Assembly (NCBI GenBank): GCA_945788155.1
Contig: CALZKX010000384.1
Location: 1-5,623 of the forward strand
Reading direction: 5' to 3'
Length of the DNA stretch: 5,623 bases
Source: an uncultured Flavobacteriaceae bacterium
GTDB taxonomy: Bacteria > Bacteroidota > Bacteroidia > Flavobacteriales > Flavobacteriaceae
Shown in pieces: positions 1 through 4,866 of this stretch (positions are counted from its first letter, which is position 1; each line of letters opens with the position of its first letter). Below the pieces are notes generated by a model. That model was given only the letters and a program-made list of their open reading frames with translations, did not search any database and had not been told where the DNA came from. The position numbers and the translations under genes were made by a program.

Positions 1-632
1 ATGAAATTAAAACATTAAACGACTTTAAAAATTATATCTATGATAATGGCGAGGTATTTAAGTATCAAAAAGATGAAATAATTTATAATGAAGGAGATCA
101 CTCCAATTATATTTATTTAATAAGCAAAGGTGTGGTAAAATGCTATAAGCTCGACGAACTTGGCAAAGAACTCACCACAGGATTATACAAAGAAGACGAT
201 ATATTTGGCTATTTGTCTTTTACCAAAAACATACCTTATCAAGAAACAGCAACAGCCATTAAGGATCTGGAAATGGTAGGTATTTTAAAAAATGATCTTA
301 AAAATATACTAGACACCAACCATAAAATTGCTTTAGAACTAATACAACTGTTAACCAACGATCTTACTGGAGTAAAAGACCAATTATTGCAAATGGCTTA
401 CAGTTCGGTAAACAAAAAAACCGCTGTAACTATTTTAAAATTTGCCGAAAAATTAAATCGAAAACCCGAAGATCCCATAAAAATCTCACGTAGCGATTTG
501 GCAAGTGTAGCTGGTATAGCTACCGAAACCCTGATTAGGACCATGTCACATTTTAAAAAACAAGGTCTCATTGCTATTGAAGGTAGAAATATTAAAATTT
601 TAGAACTTCAAAAGCTTAAAGATATTTACTAA
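1..632 (+). CDS. Crp/Fnr-family transcriptional regulator, 5' end outside window
   Basis: The frame is open from base 3, the first complete codon, to the TAA at 630-632, giving 209 residues and continuing leftward past the edge. A GTG at 132 falls in the middle of the cyclic-nucleotide-binding fold, and the codons before it encode conserved family sequence (IIYNEGDHSNYIYLISKG), so it is not the start. The visible protein has a cNMP-binding beta-roll (about residues 15-130 of the fragment), a dimerisation helix (LLQMAYSSVNKKTAVTILKF), and a C-terminal winged helix-turn-helix (ISRSDLASVAGIATETLIR, about 161-180). Members of this family bind DNA as dimers in response to oxygen, redox, nitric oxide or a nucleotide. 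The visible part has no Fnr-type cysteine cluster, but the N-terminus is missing. In Bacteroidota this type is often fused to an N-terminal response-regulator receiver domain, which could lie upstream. It may control the stress-protein gene that follows on the same strand. Confidence 0.93.
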   Translation, partial: EIKTLNDFKNYIYDNGEVFKYQKDEIIYNEGDHSNYIYLISKGVVKCYKLDELGKELTTGLYKEDDIFGYLSFTKNIPYQETATAIKDLEMVGILKNDLKNILDTNHKIALELIQLLTNDLTGVKDQLLQMAYSSVNKKTAVTILKFAEKLNRKPEDPIKISRSDLASVAGIATETLIRTMSHFKKQGLIAIEGRNIKILELQKLKDIY

Positions 633-670
633 AATCTTTTTACTTTCAAAATCAATATGACGAATATCAT

Positions 671-700
671 TTTGTGTAATACCTCTTACAATTAAATTTG
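671..700 (+). promoter_or_regulatory. Bacteroidota-type promoter candidate for the usp gene
   Basis: TTTG at 671-674 is followed, after 18 bases, by TAAATTTG at 693-700, which fits the Bacteroidota consensus TAnnTTTG at -7 with TTTG near -33. Transcription would begin about base 707, leaving a leader of roughly 15 bases before the ATG at 722. That leader contains AGAGGG but no well-spaced Shine-Dalgarno, as is usual in this phylum. A loose AT-rich dyad (AAAATCA at 648 and TCATTTT at 667) overlaps the upstream element and could be an operator. The match is by eye. Confidence 0.55.
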
Positions 701-721
701 TAATATTAAGAGGGATTAAAA

Positions 722-1573
722 ATGAAATCAATATTATTACCAACAGATTTTTCAGAAAACTCTTGGAATGCCATACAATATGCTCTTAGTTTTTTCGAAA
801 ATTCCACATGCCACTTTTTTATATTGCACGTTAATAGATTAGGCAATATAGCATCTGTAGATACATCCTATATAACCACTCCAGAAACAATAGAAGACGT
901 ACAGACTAAACTCGCAAAGAAAAAACTACGGGAACTTTTAAAGCGAATTTCAAAAGAATTGCCGCATAATAAGAAACATAAATTTTATACCATTACAGAC
1001 TATAACTTTTTTATTGAATCCATTAGAAATCATGTTCAAGAAAAGAATATAGACATGATTGTTATAGGGACCAAAGGTGCTTCTGGATTAAAAAAGTTTA
1101 TTATAGGCAGCAATACAGGTGATGTTATAACCAAAGTCCCTTGCACTACGCTTGTAGTTCCAGAAAATGCTAAGTTTAAAAGCATAAACGAGATAGCTTT
1201 CCCAACCGATTTATCCATCTTGTATCACATACAAACATTGCAACCTATTTCTGAGGTTTTAGAAGCGTTTCCCTCTTTTTTAAGAATCCTCCACATAACT
1301 AAAAAGGAAAAAGATTTAAACAAAGACCAAATAAAATATAAAGAGTTATTGGAAGACTATTTTTTTAGCAACAATTATAGCTTTCATTTTTTAACCAATG
1401 ACAATTTAGAAGATGCTGTACAATGTTTTGTGCAAAGCAGAGACATAGATATTATCGCTATGGTAGCAAAAAACTTAAACTACTTTCAAAGAATTTTATT
1501 TTCACCAACTGTTAAAGAAATAAGTTACCATACCGATGTGCCATTTTTAGTATTACACGAACAACAAAATTAA
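722..1573 (+). CDS. Tandem-domain universal stress protein (UspA family)
   Basis: This 283-residue protein is made of two UspA-type domains. The first (about 1-147) starts MKSILLPTDFSENSWNAIQYA, the usual Usp beginning with the conserved Asp after the first strand. It contains an intact ATP-binding loop of the form G-x2-G-x9-G-S (GTKG at 116-119, GS at 129-130), followed by VPCTTLVVPE. The second (about 155-280) starts with INEIAFPTDLS and ends TDVPFLVLHE, but the equivalent of the ATP loop (AKNLNYFQRILFSPTV) has lost its glycines, so this half probably does not bind nucleotide. Usp proteins are cytoplasmic and accumulate during starvation, stress or low oxygen; the molecular role of most is unknown. 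The gene has its own promoter candidate, lies downstream of a Crp/Fnr regulator, and is followed after 3 bases by a membrane-protein gene that is probably co-transcribed. The ATG at 722 gives the canonical N-terminus. Confidence 0.94.
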   Translation: MKSILLPTDFSENSWNAIQYALSFFENSTCHFFILHVNRLGNIASVDTSYITTPETIEDVQTKLAKKKLRELLKRISKELPHNKKHKFYTITDYNFFIESIRNHVQEKNIDMIVIGTKGASGLKKFIIGSNTGDVITKVPCTTLVVPENAKFKSINEIAFPTDLSILYHIQTLQPISEVLEAFPSFLRILHITKKEKDLNKDQIKYKELLEDYFFSNNYSFHFLTNDNLEDAVQCFVQSRDIDIIAMVAKNLNYFQRILFSPTVKEISYHTDVPFLVLHEQQN

Positions 1574-1576
1574 ATC

Positions 1577-1963
1577 ATGGAAAATTCAATCTTTTTAGCA
1601 AAATTCTGGGGATGGTATCTTATTATTTTCTTTTTTATATTAAGTTTCAACCCAAAGCGAATAAAACAAATATTTGAAGATTTAAAAGATGAAAAATTTT
1701 TAATCATCTCATCTTTTGTTGCCATTATTGTGGGCTTATTAAATATTTTATTTCACAATATATGGGAGCCAAACTATAAGCTTATAATCACTTTAATTGG
1801 ATGGAGCTCTCTTTGTATAGGGCTTTCATTATTCATATTTCCTAAGCAAACCGTTTTGTGGTTAAAATTTATTAATGTAAAACTGGTACAGGTTATATAT
1901 ATATTACTTTTTTTAATTGGGTTATTTCTTTTAAATGCTGTTTATAATGTGTTGCCCTATTAA
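1577..1963 (+). CDS. Small four-helix integral membrane protein, function unknown
   Basis: This 128-residue protein is strongly hydrophobic, with predicted membrane segments at about 9-24, 41-59, 68-88 and 102-124 and a basic/acidic stretch between the first two (NPKRIKQIFEDLKDEK). The most distinctive residues lie around helices 2-3: HNIWEP at 60-65, TLIGW at 72-76 and FP at 88-89. From memory, the pattern HN-x-W followed by ITLIGW and a later FP occurs in a widespread family of uncharacterised membrane proteins of about 130 aa, but I cannot name a family with certainty. There is no signal peptide apart from the first helix and no catalytic motif. Its start is 3 bases after the stop of the universal stress protein gene, so the two are almost certainly translated from one transcript. 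This suggests a stress-related role at the inner membrane, which is inference. Confidence 0.85.
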   Translation: MENSIFLAKFWGWYLIIFFFILSFNPKRIKQIFEDLKDEKFLIISSFVAIIVGLLNILFHNIWEPNYKLIITLIGWSSLCIGLSLFIFPKQTVLWLKFINVKLVQVIYILLFLIGLFLLNAVYNVLPY

Positions 1964-2074
1964 ATCTTAAAAATGAAAACCTTTATTGAATCTCGATTTT
2001 AACCTATCTTGAACGAAAGCCGAAAGGCTCTCCCTAATAAGGCACTTATGTTAATTAGCATCCAATAAATAATA
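1964..2074. other. Intergenic spacer, no gene seen
   Basis: Downstream of the membrane-protein gene I see no coding frame. The only structure is a tiny hairpin, AGCC-GAAA-GGCT, near 2025-2036. It has no T-run after it, so no convincing terminator for the usp unit is visible before the repeat element that follows. Confidence 0.5.
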
Positions 2075-2242
2075 TTTTAGTACATGACAAAAAAATTACA
2101 ATAACATAAAATGTTGTTTTTTAATATGTTACCATATATTCATTTTGAAAACCTCACAGGTTTTAAAAACCTGTGAGGTTTGATTAACCTTAAAAACTAT
2201 GGATTGATTAATGTTCGAAACAATTTTTGTCATGTACTAAAA
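2075..2242. mobile_element. MITE-like element with terminal inverted repeats
   Basis: The ends are inverted repeats: TTTTAGTACATGACAAAAA from 2075, and its complement ending at 2242, matching over about 20 bases with two extra A residues in the left arm. The 168-bp element has no coding capacity. The inner flanks are partly complementary as well (for example GTTTTTTAATATGTTA on the left against GTTTTTAAGGTTA read from the right), and a perfect palindrome sits almost exactly in the middle. As RNA or single-stranded DNA the whole element could fold into one long hairpin. No clear target-site duplication is seen outside the ends (AATAATA on the left, AATGATA on the right). It could be a non-autonomous transposon or a dispersed intergenic palindrome family; the parent transposase is not in this window. 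Confidence 0.6.
2149..2181. repeat. Perfect 16-bp-arm palindrome
   Basis: AAACCTCACAGGTTTT (2149-2164) is followed by one A and then its exact reverse complement (2166-2181). Closely similar palindromes are, from memory, scattered between genes in many Bacteroidota genomes. It forms the central hairpin of the surrounding 168-bp element. It could act as a bidirectional transcription barrier, but no T-run follows on either strand. Confidence 0.85.
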
Positions 2243-2285
2243 AATGATATTTAAAATTATAGCAAACTCACTTCATTATAGTATT

Positions 2286-2537
2286 TAACGTGAGTTCAAA
2301 ATAAAAGTCATTGACTAAAGCTGATTGAAATAAAAACACCCCTAATGAGCTTCGCTCGGTATCTTCAACAAAAGCTGTCGCTTTTATCTCGATAATCCTC
2401 AAGGGGACAATGTCATCTTTGGAAATTCCTCCCTTGAGGGAGGAGCAAGGAGGGTGTTTACAATAAATAAATATCACACTAACAATCAAGTAATTATATT
2501 TTGACTATATACTTTTAGTTATATCGAACTCACGTTA
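2286..2537. repeat. Repeat element with 12-bp inverted ends and GC-rich nested hairpins
   Basis: TAACGTGAGTTC at 2286-2297 is perfectly inverted as GAACTCACGTTA at 2526-2537, and looser similarity continues inward (ATAA...AAAAGT...AGTC on both sides). A further AACTCAC lies just outside at 2265. Inside is a module bounded by AAACACCC (2334-2341) and GGGTGTTT (2452-2459). It contains hairpins AAAAGC-TGTC-GCTTTT (2370-2385) and TCCTCCCT-TG-AGGGAGGA (2427-2444), plus CCTCAAGGG (2397-2405), which can pair alternatively with CCCTTGAGG (2431-2439). The GC content here differs sharply from the surrounding AT-rich spacer. Read on the - strand it resembles the dispersed CACCCTCC...CTCCCTCAAGGGAGGA repeats that I recall from many flavobacterial genomes. 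The 73-codon frame it happens to leave open is not a credible gene. Confidence 0.6.
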
Positions 2538-2869
2538 TTTAAATTAATATCAAGATTTGCTTCTTTCTTTGTAAAAAAAGGAATTAACAGCATATTATTT
2601 AACCCAGACGCCTTACTACAAGGCGTAGAAAATATTAACAAAGCTGAAAGTAATTTAGTTTTGGCATAAAAAACACTTTTTTTTAGTTTATTTTCCAAAA
2701 CTGATATATATCATTTTAAAAAGGAACAATATCCTTTATATTAGTTCCATAGTTAATATGTTCATTGATTTACTGCTGAATTTTAAAATAAAAGTCTATA
2801 AATCGTAAGACCTTATAGACTATATATTGAGTTTAAAATTATTTTTTGGTGATATTGATTTTTAAGATG
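2538..2869. other. AT-rich spacer with isolated hairpins
   Basis: No gene is seen here. There are three hairpins. ACGCCTT-ACTAC-AAGGCGT (2608-2626) has a 7-bp stem. GGAACAATAT-CCTTT-ATATT(A)GTTCC (2723-2748) has 10 pairs with one bulge. AGTCTATAA and TTATAGACT (2793-2821) make a 9-bp stem with an 11-nt loop. There is also a perfect 12-bp palindrome, TGATATATATCA, at 2702-2713. TAGTTTTG at 2656-2663 fits the -7 TAnnTTTG element but lacks a partner near -33; it is a weak candidate promoter for the RNA array downstream. From about 2829 the sequence begins to resemble the end of the repeat unit that follows. Confidence 0.5.
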
Positions 2870-2932
2870 CCTTTAGCAATAAAGTTGTTTTGGATATTGA
2901 TTCATTAGATAATGAAATTAAGCTCTTTAAAG

Positions 2933-2960
2933 GAAACAGGAAGTTCCGGCTTCCTGTTTC
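2933..2960 (+). terminator. Internal UNCG hairpin, copy 1 (weak terminator or processing stem)
   Basis: GAAACAGGAAGT-TCCG-GCTTCCTGTTTC forms a 12-pair stem with a UCCG tetraloop closed by U-G. Only TT follows, so termination would be inefficient; it may instead be a structural element of the RNA unit. Confidence 0.45.
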
Positions 2961-3117
2961 TTATAAAGCATACAGGTCGATCATTGAAAAATGCTCGGTC
3001 TGTTATAAAGGGTTTGAAATTATGGTTCACCCATAAGTTCTCTTTGATTGTTCCTTTAGCAATAAAGTATGGTCAATGATTACTGAAAGTTGAACAATAA
3101 AATTGAATTCTTTAGAT

Positions 3118-3145
3118 GAAACAGGAAGTTCCGGCTTCCTGTTTC
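3118..3145 (+). terminator. Internal UNCG hairpin, copy 2
   Basis: The stem and UCCG loop are identical to the first copy, followed by TTT then AAAG. The short T-run allows read-through into the next unit, or weak termination. Confidence 0.45.
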
Positions 3146-3301
3146 TTTAAAGCATACAGGTTGAACATTGAAAAATGCTCGGTCTGTTATAAAGGGTTTG
3201 AAATTATGGTTCACCCATAAGTTCTCTTTGATTGTTCCTTTAGCAATAAAGTATGGTCAATGGTCACTGAAAGTTGAACAATAAAATTGAATTCTTTAGA
3301 T

Positions 3302-3329
3302 GAAACAGGAAGTTTCGGCTTCCTGTTTC
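3302..3329 (+). terminator. Internal UNCG hairpin, copy 3
   Basis: The stem is as in copies 1 and 2, with the loop changed from UCCG to UUCG, which stays within the extra-stable UNCG class. Followed by TTT then AAAG. Confidence 0.45.
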
Positions 3330-3480
3330 TTTAAAGCATATAAGTTTTTTCATTGTAAAATGCTAAAGCTTATTATTGAGAGTTCAAAGCTATAGTTTGG
3401 CTTATGGTTCTAGTGGTTTTTTAGTAATAAAGAGTTATTGGAAGTGCTATAAGAGGAATAATATAATTGAACTTTTCAAG

Positions 3481-3513
3481 AAAGCAGGGAGTTTCGACTT
3501 CCTGCTTTTTTTT
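3481..3513 (+). terminator. Rho-independent terminator ending the RNA array
   Basis: AAAGCAGGGAGT-TTCG-ACTTCCTGCTTT folds into a 12-pair stem (one G-U) with a UUCG loop, running directly into eight T residues (3506-3513). It is the fourth, diverged copy of the array hairpin. It also lies 12 bases beyond the upp stop codon on the other strand, where the stem would be followed by TTTCTT, so it may stop both converging transcripts, more strongly on +. Confidence 0.88.
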
Positions 3514-3525
3514 ACAACTATTTGA

Positions 3526-4179
3526 TTATAGTTTTAATCCAAAAGACAAATCTCCAGCATCACCTAGCCCAGGAATTATATAACCCTTACTGCTTAATGT
3601 ATCGTCGATTGTGGCAATCCATAAATGTGTATCTTCTGGAAAAATATTTTTAACATATTCCACACCAGATTTTGAACCAATAACCGAAACAATATGTATT
3701 TGTTTTGGATTACCATGCTTCTTTAAGGCATTATGGACATTTTCCAGGGTTTTACCTGTAGCCAACATTGGGTCTGTAAGCACTAACGTTTTATTCGTTA
3801 ATGATGGAGCAGCTAAATATTTTACAATAACCTTAAATGCATCTTGATTATCCCTATGCTGCCTATATGCCGAAATAAATGTGTTTTCGGCCTTGTCAAA
3901 ATAATTTAGAAGCCCTTGGTGCAATGGTAAACCTGCTCGTAAAACGGAGCATAATACAGGGTTGTCTTGTGGTATTAATACCAATTTACTGCCAAAGGGA
4001 GTTTCTACTTTTTTGTCTTTATAATTTAAGGTTTTGCTTAATTCATAACCCAACACCTCTCCAATTCGCTCAATATTTTTCCTAAAGCGCATAGTGTCTT
4101 TTTGAATATTGACATCTCTTAATTCAGCGATAAACTGGTTTAAAATTGAATTTTCGTTACTAAAATCATGGAGTATCAT
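3526..4179 (-). CDS. upp: Uracil phosphoribosyltransferase
   Basis: This is a full-length 217-residue Upp (family about 205-220 aa). It is a cytoplasmic pyrimidine-salvage enzyme that joins uracil to PRPP to make UMP and pyrophosphate. Visible signatures are SVLRAGLPLHQG (78-89), the PRPP-binding loop LTDPMLATGKT (134-144), and the uracil-binding tail GYIIPGLGDAGD (199-210). Lys143 stands where many Upp proteins have Gly or Ser, a minor variation. The ATG at 4177-4179 gives the expected short N-terminal lead MILHDFSNENSILNQFI, so no other start is needed. It is the last gene of a leftward cluster, 31 bp after a second phosphoribosyltransferase, and converges on the repeat array whose terminator lies just beyond its stop codon. 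Confidence 0.96.
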   Translation of the reverse strand: MILHDFSNENSILNQFIAELRDVNIQKDTMRFRKNIERIGEVLGYELSKTLNYKDKKVETPFGSKLVLIPQDNPVLCSVLRAGLPLHQGLLNYFDKAENTFISAYRQHRDNQDAFKVIVKYLAAPSLTNKTLVLTDPMLATGKTLENVHNALKKHGNPKQIHIVSVIGSKSGVEYVKNIFPEDTHLWIATIDDTLSSKGYIIPGLGDAGDLSFGLKL

Positions 4180-4210
4180 GGCATATTAAAATTTACACGT
4201 TTATCAATCT

Positions 4211-4855
4211 TTAATTGTCAATTGTCGTTTGGTTAGCTTCTTTTAATAGTCTAACAACTTCACTGTCATCAACCTGATAAAATTCCTTATAGAATTGCCC
4301 AACAGCTTGAAAATTAAAAGGCGTGAGCAAGCAAATTGTATTTTTTACCGATGCCATATTATTTATTTTTGTAATAACCGAAGGAGGGCCAACAGGTAAG
4401 GCTACAATTATTTGAGAAGGCTGCTGTTGGTGAATAAGATTAATGCTTGATATTAATGTTTGACCTGTAGCAACGCCATCATCAACTAAGATTACAATCT
4501 TGTCTTTAAAACTTGCAGGTGTACTTACACCATAATACATGCCTTGGCGCTGTTTTAAAATAGTTCGGATTCTACTGGTTTCATTATCTATGTAATTATT
4601 TGAAATATCTCTAGCATTTTCACTTAGTATAATGTCGTTTAAGGTTACAGCTCCAATTGCAAATTCTTTATGAAGCGGATGCCCAATTTTTTTCGAAAGA
4701 ACAATTTCCAATTGGAGATTTAATTTTTTTGCAATAACATATCCAATAGGCAAACCACCTCTTGGAATGGTAACTACCACTGCGTTTTTATTGTTTTTGA
4801 ATTCTAACAATTTATTCGCTAATTGCTCTCCTGCTTCTATTCTATCTTTAAACAT
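4211..4855 (-). CDS. COG1926-type phosphoribosyltransferase
   Basis: This 214-residue protein has the type I phosphoribosyltransferase fold. The PRPP-binding motif is clear: VILVDDGVATGQT at 121-133, with the two acidic residues and the TG loop. The N-terminal VTIPRGGLPIGYVIAKKL (28-45), then SKKIGHPLHKEFAIGAV (54-70), are typical of the COG1926 'predicted phosphoribosyltransferase' group, whose base substrate is unknown. It is 11 bp downstream of an alpha/beta-hydrolase gene and 31 bp upstream of upp on the same strand, so the three are probably one transcript. I recall this domain fused to a dienelactone-hydrolase-like domain elsewhere, making a joint function with its neighbour likely. The final codons lie in a short ATTGTC direct repeat (4214-4226), so the extreme C-terminus may vary between strains. 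Confidence 0.92.
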   Translation of the reverse strand: MFKDRIEAGEQLANKLLEFKNNKNAVVVTIPRGGLPIGYVIAKKLNLQLEIVLSKKIGHPLHKEFAIGAVTLNDIILSENARDISNNYIDNETSRIRTILKQRQGMYYGVSTPASFKDKIVILVDDGVATGQTLISSINLIHQQQPSQIIVALPVGPPSVITKINNMASVKNTICLLTPFNFQAVGQFYKEFYQVDDSEVVRLLKEANQTTIDN

Positions 4856-4866
4856 TGCATAACTTT

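Larger units (their letters stand above)
2870..3513 (+). repeat. Tandem array of four imperfect copies of a ~183-bp unit
   Basis: Anchored on CCTTTAGCAATAAAG, copies begin at 2870, 3053, 3237 and 3418 (the last reads TTTTTAGTAATAAAG), giving spacings of 183, 184 and 181. The last copy is cut short by the terminator at 3513. The stretches 2961-3145 and 3146-3329 differ at only about six positions, while the first and last copies are much more diverged, as expected of a local duplication inside an older array. Faint similarity to the unit's end is also present before the first copy (from about 2829). No reading frame persists through the copies, and indels between them are not multiples of three. 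Confidence 0.88.
2961..3513 (+). ncRNA. Candidate tandem structured RNA units (novel)
   Basis: Each unit carries the same ordered hairpins. The first is a weak AGCAT...ATGCT stem (2967-2995; 3335-3364 in the last unit). The second is TTATGG-TTCAC-CCATAA (3020-3036, 3204-3220), which in the third copy is CTATAG-TTTGGC-TTATGG (3390-3407). The third is CTTTA-GCAA-TAAAG (2871-2884, 3054-3067, 3238-3251), which becomes TTTTA-GTAA-TAAAG at 3419-3432. The fourth is a 12-bp UNCG-loop hairpin. Base changes between copies mostly preserve pairing and loop class (GNRA stays GNRA, UNCG stays UNCG), which argues for selection on folded RNA of the + strand. The final T8 terminator sets both strand and 3' end. 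The transcript could be one long RNA or several of about 93-185 nt. Promoter-like TTTG-N22-TCTCTTTG lies just before two of the units. I do not recognise a known RNA family. Confidence 0.55.

Noticed and set aside
132..632. A short protein starting at GTG 132 as a complete gene
   Set aside because: The same frame is open back to base 3 and encodes conserved cNMP-domain residues before this codon, so the gene is truncated by the window edge.
1036..1218. A leftward frame inside the usp gene
   Set aside because: It is antisense to a conserved UspA coding region and has no family features.
2268..2489. A 73-codon leftward frame as a small gene
   Set aside because: It lies wholly inside an inverted-repeat element; its residues (HPPCSSLKGG...) come from the GC-rich repeat hairpins, and it has no recognisable domain or operon context.
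2608..2626. A rho-independent terminator
   Set aside because: The stem is good (7 bp) but neither strand has a T-run directly after it.
2870..3480. Leader or riboswitch for a downstream gene
   Set aside because: The downstream gene (upp) is on the opposite strand and a strong terminator ends the array, so nothing on + is controlled in cis here.
2870..3513. CRISPR array or integron attC array
   Set aside because: Units are about 183 bp and similar throughout, with no short repeat/unique spacer alternation, no cas genes, no integrase and no cassette genes between hairpins.
2870..3513. 6S RNA or another named RNA
   Set aside because: The unit length is close to that of 6S RNA, but I see no long closing stem with a central bubble, and tandem copies would be unusual. 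I cannot assign a family without a covariance search.
3611..4085. Two rightward frames across upp
   Set aside because: They are antisense to a clear full-length upp and resemble no protein family.
4211..4227. Tandem ATTGTC repeat at the PRTase gene end as a distinct element
   Set aside because: Only about two short copies are present, too few to call an element; it is noted in the gene entry.
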